A stretch of 64,000 nucleotides of DNA, taken from Kibdelosporangium sp. MJ126-NF4. Lineage in GTDB: Bacteria > Actinomycetota > Actinomycetes > Mycobacteriales > Pseudonocardiaceae. Made by a program: the position numbers and the translations under genes. The notes beneath the pieces were generated by a model. The model worked only from the letters and a program-made list of their open reading frames with translations, searched no databases and was not told the DNA's origin. Each line of letters begins with the position of its first letter. Within the stretch, counting starts at the first letter, position 1. Shown here piece by piece: positions 34,406 to 42,932 of this stretch. The DNA is taken from positions 698,207-762,206 of the forward strand of contig NZ_CDME01000015.1 of assembly GCF_000826545.1 (NCBI RefSeq). Reading direction: 5' to 3'.

Positions 34406-34765
34406 GAACCCCACCCATGCGCTGTGCGCGCAAGACCGCTTACGTGCAAGGCCGCTCGCCCGCTTGCCCACTTACGCGCAAGGCCTCTTACGCGCTTGCC
34501 GTCTTGCGCTTGCGCGCTTGCTCTCCTGCGCTTGCTTTGCGCACAAAGCCGACTTTGACGGAACCCTGGCGTCGGCGGGGGCTGTTTTTCATGTTCCTAT
34601 GCCTATGTCTAATTTGTACCCGATGGGCCGTTCGGCCTAACCATACGATCGAAGGGTTTACCGAAGATCCGGACGCGGCCTAGCGTGAAAGAGCGTTCGG
34701 GGACGCGAGTCGAGGGACCCCGAGCCATTCCTTTTCTACCCTGTATTGAAAGGAATGCGCTATTC
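34406..34765 (-). repeat. GCGCAAG-rich flank of copy 3 and upstream region of the S1 protease gene
   Basis: 34406-34550 is the mirrored low-complexity flank: on the minus strand words such as GCAAGCGCG, CGTAAG and CTTGCGCG recur. From about 34560 to 34765 the base composition falls and AT-rich words appear (CTAATTTGTACCC, AACCATACGATC), fitting a promoter region for the protease gene, but no clear -35/-10 pair is claimed. No gene seen. Confidence 0.5.
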
Positions 34766-35455
34766 ATGCGTAAGTTCATTCCGGCCGTCATGCTCGCGGC
34801 CGCCGTTTCCGGCGCCGTCGGCGCACCCGCCGCTGCCGCGGGCACGGTCGACCCCATGATCATCGGTGGCGGCACCGTCAGTTCCGCTCCCTGGGGCGCC
34901 CAGGTCTATGTCAACGGCCAGTTCAACTGCTCCGGCTCGATCATCGCGCCGCAGTGGGTGCTCACCGCCAAGCACTGCGACGGGTCGTCCCTGTCGGTGA
35001 AGGTCGGCAACGTCAACCTCGGCCAGGGCGAGAACCGCACGGTCGACCGCAAGGCCACCGCACCCAGCGGCGACATCCTGCTGCTGCACCTGAGCTCAGC
35101 CGTGCAGACCACGTACATCAAGCTGGCCGACTCGAACCCGGCGACGGGCTCGACCAACCAGATCTACGGCTGGGGCCGCACCCAGGGCAGCAACCCGCCC
35201 TCGCCCGTGCTCAAGACCGCCAACGTGCGTGTCACCGGCACGAGCTCGGACGCCTACGGCGGCCCGGCGATCGCCAGCGTCGGCGTGAACGGTGCCGCGT
35301 GGCACGGTGACTCCGGCGGCCCGCAGATCGCCGACGGCGTGCAGGTCGGCGTCTGCTCGACCGGCGAGAACAGCGGCAGCAACCCCCAGGGCACCCAGAA
35401 TTACGCCAGCGTCGCCAACGCCCGCTCCTTCATCCGCAGCACCGCGGGCGTATGA
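34766..35455 (+). CDS. secreted trypsin-like serine protease (S1)
   Basis: A 229-residue secreted S1 protease. ATG 34766 has AAAGGA upstream and opens a Sec signal (MRKFIPAVMLAAAVSGAVGA) with cleavage after APAAAA. The short pro-segment ends at MIIGGGTV. The catalytic triad is His in LTAKHCDG, Asp in SGDILLLHL and Ser in WHGDSGGPQ. One disulfide candidate pair flanks the His loop. A strong hairpin follows the gene. Confidence 0.93.
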   Translation: MRKFIPAVMLAAAVSGAVGAPAAAAGTVDPMIIGGGTVSSAPWGAQVYVNGQFNCSGSIIAPQWVLTAKHCDGSSLSVKVGNVNLGQGENRTVDRKATAPSGDILLLHLSSAVQTTYIKLADSNPATGSTNQIYGWGRTQGSNPPSPVLKTANVRVTGTSSDAYGGPAIASVGVNGAAWHGDSGGPQIADGVQVGVCSTGENSGSNPQGTQNYASVANARSFIRSTAGV

Positions 35456-35512
35456 ATCGAATCCTGAACAATTCCGGCCGTGCATGACGCGGTAACGCCG
35501 GAAAGCGACATC

Positions 35513-35548
35513 CCAGCCGGTCGTCCCAGCACGTGGACGACCGGCTGG
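35513..35548 (+). terminator. hairpin terminator after the S1 protease
   Basis: A perfect 14-bp stem (CCAGCCGGTCGTCC with GGACGACCGGCTGG) and 8-nt loop, 57 bp after the stop. It lacks a T-run, as is common for actinomycete terminators. Confidence 0.8.
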
Positions 35549-35582
35549 AGCGCGTTCGGGGCCGGTCCACTTCTTGCAACTT

Positions 35583-35607
35583 TTACGTAGTTACGTAGGA
35601 TAGCGGT
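35583..35607 (+). promoter_or_regulatory. operator direct repeat overlapping a leaderless promoter
   Basis: TTACGTAG occurs twice in a row (35583-35590, 35591-35598), each containing the palindrome TACGTA. The second overlaps a -10 (TAGGAT, 35596-35601) that ends exactly 6 nt before the ATG of the HTH gene, the layout of an actinobacterial leaderless promoter. Binding by the encoded HTH protein would block its own transcription. Confidence 0.7.
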
Positions 35608-36093
35608 ATGGAGTTCGACGAGCGGCTGGCTGCACTGGAGGAACGGGTCGCCGCGCTGGAGGGAAAGCCGACGACACCGGTGTCGACCGGTCCGCTCTGG
35701 GCGTTGGAGGGCGTCAAGGAACGCATGCCGGAGGGCGCGGTGCTGTTCACCGGCACCGTGCCGCTGCCGACCGGGCACCACTACGAGTGGCAGCAAGGCG
35801 AGACGGTCGAGAATCTGCTGGGGATGGACTGGTCCGAGCTGAGCGCCACCATCGCCGCACTCGGCCACCCCGTCCGGCTGCTGTTGCTGCGGCTGATCCT
35901 CACCGGCGTCCAGACCACCGCCGAACTCCAGGAACACGAGGCACTGGGGACAACCGGCCAGCTCTACCACCACCTGCGGCAACTGGTTGCCGCAGGTTGG
36001 CTGCAGCTGACCTCCCGCGGGCACTACGCGGTGCCCGGCGCGAAGGTGATCCCGCTGCTCACCGTGCTCACGGCAGTCCAGAACCCAGCTTGA
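35608..36093 (+). CDS. ArsR-like winged-helix regulator with N-terminal coiled coil
   Basis: A 161-residue protein. Residues 1-20 are a short coiled coil (DERLAALEERVAALEG); the C-terminal 85 residues form a winged helix (LGHPVRLLLLRLILTGVQTTAEL, TTGQLYHHLRQLVAAGWL, GHYAVPG). There is no metal-binding Cys motif. Likely autoregulated through the adjacent TTACGTAG repeats and controlling the serine hydrolase gene that starts 17 bp after its stop. Confidence 0.88.
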   Translation: MEFDERLAALEERVAALEGKPTTPVSTGPLWALEGVKERMPEGAVLFTGTVPLPTGHHYEWQQGETVENLLGMDWSELSATIAALGHPVRLLLLRLILTGVQTTAELQEHEALGTTGQLYHHLRQLVAAGWLQLTSRGHYAVPGAKVIPLLTVLTAVQNPA

Positions 36094-36109
36094 AACCGGG
36101 GGAACAGCC

Positions 36110-37114
36110 ATGCCAAGCAGACGAACCGTCCTCGCCGCCACCGCGGCAACCGGGCTCGCGCTGACCGCCACACCGGCGTCGGCGTCCGGATCGCTGAAGT
36201 CCCTTGTGGACACACAGGCCGCGAGGATCACCGGCTACGACACGGTCGCCATCGGCGCGTTCCGCGGCCGGGAGACGTATTCCGTGCGCGGCGACTCGAT
36301 CTTCCAGATCGGCTCGATCACCAAGACCTTCACCGCGGTGCTACTCGCACTGAGCGGCGGCATCGACGATCCGCTGACCAAACGCCTGCCCCGCCGTTTC
36401 CCTGCGCCGCAGGGCGTCACGCTGGCGCAACTGTCCTCGCACACGTCAGGAATGCCCCCGCTGCCGCCGGGTCTGCTTGAGCACCCGGACTTCGACGAGC
36501 GGGACCCATACGCCCACATCACCGACGACTTCCTGATCGAGGCCCTGAAGAGGACCACGCTGGTCACCCCGCCCGGCACGGCGTACCAGTACTCCAACTT
36601 CGGCGCCGGTCTGCTTGGGCTCGCGCTGGCCCGGAACTACGAAGCCCTTGTCCGCCACCGGATCACGATGCCGCTCAGGCTCGACGACACCGTGCTGACG
36701 TTGAACCCGTTGCAGCGCCGCCGTAAAGTTCAGGGCTACGACGCCAACGGCAAGGCCACACCGGACTGGCGCCTGCCGCTGATCCCCGGTGCGGGCGCGC
36801 TGTACGGCACCGTCGACGACCTGCTGCGCTACATGCGTGCCCACCTCGGCGACGCGCCGTACCGGCTCAGGCCCGCGCTGGATCTGGTGCAGCGCCCCAG
36901 GTTCGACATCAACCCGCAGGCCAAAGTCGGGCTCGGCTGGCACTTCTTCACGTTGCCCAGCGGCCGCACGGTGACGTTCCACGACGGCGGCACCGGCGGG
37001 TTCACCAGCCTCGCCCTGTTCTCGCCCAAGGACAACACCGGAGTGTCGATCATCGTGAACAAGTTCAACGGGAACCTGCTCGAACACGGCGCCGAGCTCC
37101 TCGAATCCCTCTGA
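36110..37114 (+). CDS. secreted beta-lactamase-fold serine hydrolase
   Basis: A 334-residue class C beta-lactamase/PBP-like hydrolase. The N-terminus is a probable Tat signal (PSRRTVLAATAATGLAL). The active site is Ser and Lys in GSITKTFTA, YSN in YQYSNFG, and HDGGTGG at the KTG/HxG position. Substrates may be peptides, esters or beta-lactams; no AmpC-specific feature is seen. It probably forms an operon with the preceding regulator and ends at a family A hairpin. Confidence 0.9.
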   Translation: MPSRRTVLAATAATGLALTATPASASGSLKSLVDTQAARITGYDTVAIGAFRGRETYSVRGDSIFQIGSITKTFTAVLLALSGGIDDPLTKRLPRRFPAPQGVTLAQLSSHTSGMPPLPPGLLEHPDFDERDPYAHITDDFLIEALKRTTLVTPPGTAYQYSNFGAGLLGLALARNYEALVRHRITMPLRLDDTVLTLNPLQRRRKVQGYDANGKATPDWRLPLIPGAGALYGTVDDLLRYMRAHLGDAPYRLRPALDLVQRPRFDINPQAKVGLGWHFFTLPSGRTVTFHDGGTGGFTSLALFSPKDNTGVSIIVNKFNGNLLEHGAELLESL

Positions 37115-37123
37115 GTTCGCCGC

Positions 37124-37206
37124 GCAACCAAGGCGGCCTTCGGTGCACCCCACGAAACCAAGGTGGCCTTCGGTGCACGAAACGCACCGAAGGCCACCTT
37201 GGTTGC
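37124..37206. terminator. repeat family A hairpin between convergent genes
   Basis: A perfect 21-bp stem, 37156-37176 with 37184-37204 (AACCAAGGTGGCCTTCGGTGC), 7-nt loop, preceded at 37124 by an extra degenerate left arm (GCAACCAAGGCGGCCTTCGG). It sits between the convergent serine hydrolase and M6 protease genes and can terminate both. Same family as 9914-10043. Confidence 0.8.
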
Positions 37207-37212
37207 CGAGGC

Positions 37213-39594
37213 TTACTTGGAGACGCGAACTGTCATCGAAGTGCCCTGCTGGGACTGCACCCTGATCTTCACACCGGCCGCGGGCAGCTTCACGCCCGCG
37301 GTGGGCTGGTCGGCCGACCAGAACGACCTGGTGTCGTCGAAGAGTGGCTGCGCGGCCCTGCCACGGACGTAGCTGGGCCTGCCGTTCGCGAGCAACGTGA
37401 ACGAGTCCGACTTCTGCAGCGAGAACGGCGCGTCGTAGCCCGCGATGCGCGGACGCCACGCCTGGCCCTGCAGGTTCTGGATCGGCTCGGGGTTGGCGTC
37501 GACCGGCAGGATCAGACCTTCACCCGGGTGGGCGCTGGTGTTGTTGTCCGCCTGTGACGTGTCCCAGTAGGACACCAGAAGGCCGTCCTGGTACGGGAAG
37601 TGTTCCACCCAGTCCGGGCGGGCCGGGTCACCGAAGTTGTACGGGCCCGTCCGCATGTACTTGTCGAACGACGCGTACGTGCGGTTGGTCGCGATGTAGA
37701 AGTGGTCGAAGGTGGCCGTCTCCGTGCCCGTGGTCTGCTTGAACCCGTTGAGGGTCCAGCCCGCGGGCGCGCCTTCGGCACCGTCGCTGACCAGGACCGC
37801 GCCGTCGGCGGTGATCTTGATGTCGTCGGCGAAGAAGCCGTCCGGCGCCACACCACCGTCGGTCACGTACCGGAACCGCAGCTTGGCCTGCTTGCCCGCC
37901 AGCGAGGTCAGCGGCACCGAGACATCAGCCCAGCTCGCCTGCGTCCCGGTCAGCGCCGGGGCGTTCGAGCCGTCCTTCTTGAACGGGGCACCATTCACCG
38001 TGCCGTCCAGCGAGGACCACGTCGCACCGCCGTCGGTCGACGCCTGCACGTACAGGTAGTCGAAGTCCTCTTCGATGTCGTAGCGCGACTTGAGGGTCAG
38101 CGACGCGGACGTCCTCCCTGTCAGGTCGACGTCCCTGACGATGCTGTTGTCGACGTCGTCGCCCTTGCCGCTCCAGTACATCTTCGTCCCGGCGAACGGC
38201 TTGCCCAGGTCCGTGGACTTCTGTTTGTCCGGCAGCACCACCACGACACCTTGTGCCTTGTCGGTGTTGTACTCGTGTGGACCGATGTCGATGCGACGGT
38301 CCTGGCCCGCCACGACCACCTCGTAGTCCAGCCAGCCCAGTTGCAGCTTGTCCCACGCGGAGAAGTCGGACGCGCGCGTGCCGATCGCCTCGCCCGGCGC
38401 GGACACGCGGCTCTGGCCCATGATCGACCACCAGTTGACGCCGTTCTCCTGCGCGCCGCCTGGGCCGACGGTGTCATAGTGGTCCGGCAGGCCGAGGTCG
38501 TGGCCGTACTCGTGCGCGAACACGCCGAGGCCACCGTTCTCCGGCTGGATCGTGTAGTCGCCGACCCACAGACCGGTCGAGCCGATCTGGGTGCCGCCGC
38601 GCTTGTTGCCCGAGGGGCCGTCCGGTGCGCTGGAGTACGCGTACCAGCGGTGGCTCCAGATCGCGTCCTCGCCCTGGATCGGGTCACCGTCGGACTGGTC
38701 GCCGCCCGAGTGCACGATCTGGAAGTGGTCGAGGTAGCCGTCCGGCTCGTTGAAGTCGCCGTCGCTGTCGAAGTCGTAGCGGTCCCACGTGTCGAAGGAC
38801 TTGAGCTCCTCGCGGATCTGCTCGTTGGTGGCACCCGCGGCGACGCGGCCGTCGGCCCACTTGTTGAGCGAGTCGCGGACCAGGTCCCAGGTGTTGTTGC
38901 AGACGTTGCCCGCGCACGGGAAGCCGTTGGACCGGCCGTAGCGGGCTTCGTTGTGGTCGACCTTCACCCAGTCGGTCACGGTGCCGTCGACGGAGTAGCG
39001 GCCGGATGACTGCTTCTCGTAGAACGTCTTGAGCGACTCGGTCCCGGCGCCCTGGCCGAAGTACATCTGCTGGTAGTGCTCACGGGAGTAGTCCGGCTGC
39101 CAGACCGTGCTGTTGTCGACCGCACGGTTGGGGGCCGGGATTTCGTTGCGCAGCGGGCCGTCGAACTTCGTCGGTCCCGGTACCGCGGGCGCGGTGTCCA
39201 CGTCGGGGTAGCGCGGGTCGCGCTTGTTGCCGAACTCGGCGAGGACCACGAAGATCTTGTCGGTCTTCTCCCTGGCCAGTTCGACGTACTGGTCGACGCG
39301 CTGGTCCTTGGTGGCGCCGCGCGAGGCGTCGGCGGGCTTGTCACCGATCCTGGCGACCGTGCTCGTGCCGCGTTTTTCGACCTTGGCCTGGCCGGAGAGC
39401 ACATCGGCGAGCGCCTCCTGGCGCAGCGCACGGCGTTTCTCCTCCAGCTTGTTCGGCAGATCGTGCTCTCCCGGCGCGTACTCGACGCCGGACGGTGGCG
39501 CGCTGGGCGCGGCCACAGCGGGCGCCGATAAGGAACTGACGCCCAGACCGACCAGCGCGAGCAACGCGAGGCCGGTGGAAGTTCTTCGATGCAC
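37213..39594 (-). CDS. secreted immune-inhibitor-A-type metalloprotease (M6)
   Basis: A 793-residue secreted zinc protease. GTG 39594 follows GGGAGGG. It has a Sec signal (LALLALVGLGVSSLSAPAVAA), a pro-region with FVVLAEFGNKRDPRYP, the zinc site HEYGHDLGLPDH with the later WWSIMGQSR Met-turn-like segment, and a C-terminal half with MAM/CUB-like beta domains (SRYDIEEDFDYLYVQ, LRFRYVTDGG). It degrades host or environmental proteins outside the cell. A 10-bp dyad lies 20 bp upstream of the start. Confidence 0.93.
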   Translation of the reverse strand: MHRRTSTGLALLALVGLGVSSLSAPAVAAPSAPPSGVEYAPGEHDLPNKLEEKRRALRQEALADVLSGQAKVEKRGTSTVARIGDKPADASRGATKDQRVDQYVELAREKTDKIFVVLAEFGNKRDPRYPDVDTAPAVPGPTKFDGPLRNEIPAPNRAVDNSTVWQPDYSREHYQQMYFGQGAGTESLKTFYEKQSSGRYSVDGTVTDWVKVDHNEARYGRSNGFPCAGNVCNNTWDLVRDSLNKWADGRVAAGATNEQIREELKSFDTWDRYDFDSDGDFNEPDGYLDHFQIVHSGGDQSDGDPIQGEDAIWSHRWYAYSSAPDGPSGNKRGGTQIGSTGLWVGDYTIQPENGGLGVFAHEYGHDLGLPDHYDTVGPGGAQENGVNWWSIMGQSRVSAPGEAIGTRASDFSAWDKLQLGWLDYEVVVAGQDRRIDIGPHEYNTDKAQGVVVVLPDKQKSTDLGKPFAGTKMYWSGKGDDVDNSIVRDVDLTGRTSASLTLKSRYDIEEDFDYLYVQASTDGGATWSSLDGTVNGAPFKKDGSNAPALTGTQASWADVSVPLTSLAGKQAKLRFRYVTDGGVAPDGFFADDIKITADGAVLVSDGAEGAPAGWTLNGFKQTTGTETATFDHFYIATNRTYASFDKYMRTGPYNFGDPARPDWVEHFPYQDGLLVSYWDTSQADNNTSAHPGEGLILPVDANPEPIQNLQGQAWRPRIAGYDAPFSLQKSDSFTLLANGRPSYVRGRAAQPLFDDTRSFWSADQPTAGVKLPAAGVKIRVQSQQGTSMTVRVSK

Positions 39595-39614
39595 TTGCCC
39601 TCCCGTGCACTGAC

Positions 39615-39638
39615 GACCGGAGAGATCACTCTCCGGTC
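39615..39638. promoter_or_regulatory. dyad in the leader of the M6 protease gene
   Basis: GACCGGAGAG-ATCA-CTCTCCGGTC, a perfect 10-bp inverted repeat with a 4-nt loop, 20 bp upstream of the GTG start and just before the RBS. It could be an operator or an mRNA hairpin limiting translation. Confidence 0.55.
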
Positions 39639-39771
39639 ACAGATGAACGGGCTGACAGTACGGATTAACTCTATGGAGTGAAATACGCCATACGTAGGGT
39701 TATTGCCATCACGCCATATGTCGATCTTGCGGGCGAAAGTTGATCTTTCGGGCGGTTCCGACCCGGAAGGA

Positions 39772-40119
39772 TCAGACCCAGAACACCGCGAGGCCGACGT
39801 TGAGCACGACGAGGCCGCCCAGCGTCGGGCTGAACCACTTCGGCGCCTTGTCCTTGGTGACGTAGAGCACCGCGAGCACGCCGATCACCACCAGCACGAC
39901 CAGCTTGATGCCCAGCTTCATGTGGTCGTAGTCCTGGTTGGTCAGCGGCGCGAGCAGCATCAGCGCCAGCCCGGTGACCAGCTGCAGGCCCGCGCCGTGC
40001 AGCCAGCCCTTGTTGACCGGCGCGTCCTTACCGGCCTTGAGCTGGAGCATCACGGTGCCGATCAGCATCGCCATACCGAGCAGGTGCAGGAACACGAGCA
40101 GGTGCCGGACGAACTCCAC
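39772..40119 (-). CDS. small integral membrane protein
   Basis: A 115-residue protein with four predicted membrane helices (LLVFLHLLGMAMLIGTVML, AGLQLVTGLALMLLA, LGIKLVVLVVIGVLAVLYV, LGGLVVLNVGLAVFWV) and a conserved-looking VNKGWLHGAGLQ. GTG 40119 behind GAGGGAGAA is chosen; the longer frame upstream lacks an RBS. Function unknown. Confidence 0.75.
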   Translation of the reverse strand: MEFVRHLLVFLHLLGMAMLIGTVMLQLKAGKDAPVNKGWLHGAGLQLVTGLALMLLAPLTNQDYDHMKLGIKLVVLVVIGVLAVLYVTKDKAPKWFSPTLGGLVVLNVGLAVFWV

Positions 40120-40256
40120 TGAATTTCTCCCTCGTGGTGGTAAGGGCGGTGCAAACAGCCAGAACGGCATTATTCGCCCATCACCGAACGCGACACAGAC
40201 CGGTCCTCCAGCGGCCCCGCCAACCGACATCACTTTCGAGTGACTAGCCTGCAGGG

Positions 40257-41597
40257 GTGCCTGAACGAGCTCGGCAACTGGCCCGTCTACTGAACCTGAG
40301 CCTCAGCATGGCCGCCGCCGTAGCGTTCGCGGCCGCGCCTGCGGCGACCGCCCAGTCCACCACCACGAACACCCCGAAGCCGGGTACGTCGTCCGGCGCG
40401 AAGCCGCCGAAGTCGGGGTCCACCTCGGGGTCGAACAAGCCATCCGACGCCGAGCAGGCGCCCAGCTGCGCGGCCAAGGCGGTCCCGCCGCCAGCCAACG
40501 AGGGCAACGGCGACCAGCTGCCGCCGTTGGACCTGCCCAAGGAGCCGGTCGGCGGCCCGAAGATGGGCGACTGCGGCAACGTCCTGCCGAACAACTCGCC
40601 CGCCACGCCGGACGGGCTGAACGCGGCCGACTCGTGGCTGATCGCCGACCAGGCCAGCGGTGAGGTGCTCGCCGCCTTCGCGCCGCACGCCCGGCAGCGC
40701 CCGGCGGGCACGACCAAGGTGCTGCTCGCCATGGTCGCGCTCAAGGAGATCGCGCCGGACAAGGTCATCGTCGGCACCCGCGAGGACACCAAGCAGAAAG
40801 GCACGACGGTCGGCATCGTCGGGGACGGCAAGTACCTGGCCAAGGACCTGATCCGCGCGGTGATCGCCACCCCCGCCGCCGACGCGGTCAACGCGCTGTC
40901 CCGTGAACTGGGCGGCACGGACGTCGCCGCGCAGAAGATGAACGACCTGGCCAAGGAGCTCAAGGCGCTCGACACCAGGGTGGTCAACCCGAACGGCAAC
41001 GACGTGCCCGGCCAGAGCACCTCGGCGTTCGACACCGCGTTGATCTACCGCGAGGCCATGCGGTTGCCCGAGTTCGCCGAGGCGACCGGGTCGAAGCGGG
41101 TGCAGATCAAGCCACAGGGCAGCCGTGTCGCCCCGATCAGCCGGACCAACGACAACAAGCTGCTGAACGCCATGAAAGGCGTGACCGGCGGCAAGGCGGG
41201 CAACACCGCCGCCGCGAAGAGCGTCTTCGTCGGCAGCGCGGAACGCGACGGCCGCAACCTGATCGTCTCGGTGATGCGGTCCGAGCAGGAGCCGTTCGAA
41301 CTGGCCGAGTCCCTGCTGAACTACGGCTTCACCCTGGCGGACGCGCACGTCCAGCCGGTCGGCAAGCTGAACGGCGGCAACCAGGCACCGCCCACCAGCC
41401 GCAACACGGACACCCAGAACAACGCGGAGAAGGACACCGACGACCAGGCGGGCCCCAAGTCGGTGCACCGCTCGGCGTTCGGCACCTTCGGCCTGCCGGT
41501 CACGATCCTCGCGGGCGTGGTCGTGCTGATCGCGTTGCTGCTGACCGCGAAACGCAAGATGGCCCGAGCCAGGCGGCTGCGCGCGCAGACCCGGTGA
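40257..41597 (+). CDS. catalytically dead DD-carboxypeptidase-like protein (pseudoenzyme)
   Basis: A 446-residue S11-family (DacB/DacA-like) protein with Sec signal (ending ATAQS), low-complexity linker, peptidase-fold domain at about 115-370 and C-terminal membrane helix (VTILAGVVVLIALLLTA) plus basic tail. All three catalytic motifs are altered: SxxK is G151-TTK154, SxN is T205-PA207, KTG is K313-AG315. The tandem neighbour keeps all three, so the loss is specific. GTG start. Likely a regulatory or scaffold protein at the wall rather than a peptidase. Confidence 0.88.
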   Translation: MPERARQLARLLNLSLSMAAAVAFAAAPAATAQSTTTNTPKPGTSSGAKPPKSGSTSGSNKPSDAEQAPSCAAKAVPPPANEGNGDQLPPLDLPKEPVGGPKMGDCGNVLPNNSPATPDGLNAADSWLIADQASGEVLAAFAPHARQRPAGTTKVLLAMVALKEIAPDKVIVGTREDTKQKGTTVGIVGDGKYLAKDLIRAVIATPAADAVNALSRELGGTDVAAQKMNDLAKELKALDTRVVNPNGNDVPGQSTSAFDTALIYREAMRLPEFAEATGSKRVQIKPQGSRVAPISRTNDNKLLNAMKGVTGGKAGNTAAAKSVFVGSAERDGRNLIVSVMRSEQEPFELAESLLNYGFTLADAHVQPVGKLNGGNQAPPTSRNTDTQNNAEKDTDDQAGPKSVHRSAFGTFGLPVTILAGVVVLIALLLTAKRKMARARRLRAQTR

Positions 41598-41630
41598 CTT
41601 GACTCCGGTATTACGCCCTAATCTGAGGTC

Positions 41631-42932
41631 GTGGTCCTGACGTCACGGCGACTGTTCGCCGTCCTGTTCGCCTCGCTGTGCCTGCTCGCGTCCGCGAGCC
41701 TCCCGGCGACCGCGCAGCCAGGCGGCTCATGCCCGAACAAGACGACCCCGCCCGCGCCGGTGGACACGTCGGAGAAGCCGAAGCCGGGGCAGCAGTCACC
41801 CGGCCCGATTCCCGTGCCGGACAAGCCCGTCGGCGGTGAACGGCTGGGTGACTGTGCTGCCGTGACGCCGTCGGGAACGCCTGCCGTGCCCGGCGACGTG
41901 ACCACCGCGGCCTGGCTGCTGGCCGACCTGACCAGCGGTGACGTGCTCGCGGCGAAGGACGCGCACGCCCGCCACCGGCCCGCGTCGGTGATCAAGATCC
42001 TGCTGTCCATCGTGGTGATGAACGAGCTGGACATGAAGACGGTCGTCACGGGCACGCAGGATGACGCCAACCAGGACGGCACCAAGGTCGGCATGGGTCC
42101 CGGCGGCCAGTACACCGTCGACCAGCTCTTCCACGCCCTGCTGATGCACTCGGGCAACGACGCGGCGCACGCGCTGGCCGTCCAGCTCGGCGGCGTGGAC
42201 AAGGCCGTCGCGAAGATGAACCAGACGGCCAAGAAGCTCGGCGCGCTGGACACCCAGGTCGCCACGCCGTCCGGCCTGGACGGGCCGGGCATGATGACCT
42301 CGGCCTACGACATGGCGTTGTTCTACCGCGAGGCGATGAAGCGCCCGCAGTTCGGCGAGGCCCTGACCACCAAACAGATCGACTGGCCCGGCTGGGGCAC
42401 GAAGCCGGGCTTCAAGGTCAACAACGACAACCGGCTGCTCGGCAAGTACGACGGTTTCCTCGGCGGCAAAACGGGATTCACCGACGACGCCAGGCACACC
42501 TACATCGGCGGCGCGGAACAGAAGGGCCGCAAGCTGGTGGTGGTGCTGATGCGCGGCGAACAGGCGCCGGTCAGGATGGCCGACCAGGCCGGGCACCTGA
42601 TGACGTGGGGTTTCGGCCTGGCAGGCAAGAAGGTCGACGCTGTCGGCACACTGAACACGCCACCGGCGGCGGCACCGAGCGGCTCGGCGGACTCACCCGA
42701 CTCGCCGAACGCCCAGGGCAGTAGCGGCAACGCGAAAGCGGCCGGGCCGATCAACAATCAGGGCGGTGCGCTACCGACCGCCGCGATGGCCGTTTCCGGC
42801 GTCACGATCCTTGGCTTCCTGATCTGGCGGATTCGGCTGCGCTATGCCCGTCAGGCTGCTCCTGCTCCGGACGGTCCTGCTGAGGAGACTGATCCGGAGC
42901 AGACGATGTGGATTGAGCGGTACCGCGACTAG
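41631..42932 (+). CDS. D-alanyl-D-alanine carboxypeptidase (S11)
   Basis: A 433-residue membrane-anchored peptidase trimming the terminal D-Ala of peptidoglycan stem peptides. Sec signal ending ATAQP; nucleophile Ser119 and Lys122 in PASVIK; Ser174-Gly-Asn176 in HSGNDAA; Lys280-Thr-Gly282 in GGKTGFT; C-terminal membrane helix (AMAVSGVTILGFLIW) and cytosolic tail. It shares domain order with the preceding pseudoenzyme, from which it is 33 bp away. The 3' end overlaps the convergent BrkB-like gene by 131 bp. Confidence 0.94.
   Translation: MVLTSRRLFAVLFASLCLLASASLPATAQPGGSCPNKTTPPAPVDTSEKPKPGQQSPGPIPVPDKPVGGERLGDCAAVTPSGTPAVPGDVTTAAWLLADLTSGDVLAAKDAHARHRPASVIKILLSIVVMNELDMKTVVTGTQDDANQDGTKVGMGPGGQYTVDQLFHALLMHSGNDAAHALAVQLGGVDKAVAKMNQTAKKLGALDTQVATPSGLDGPGMMTSAYDMALFYREAMKRPQFGEALTTKQIDWPGWGTKPGFKVNNDNRLLGKYDGFLGGKTGFTDDARHTYIGGAEQKGRKLVVVLMRGEQAPVRMADQAGHLMTWGFGLAGKKVDAVGTLNTPPAAAPSGSADSPDSPNAQGSSGNAKAAGPINNQGGALPTAAMAVSGVTILGFLIWRIRLRYARQAAPAPDGPAEETDPEQTMWIERYRD

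Noticed and set aside
33437..34680. Short ORFs of 60-180 residues within the repeat region
   Set aside because: They run through hairpin arms and their complements in several frames at once, have no RBS and no codon bias.
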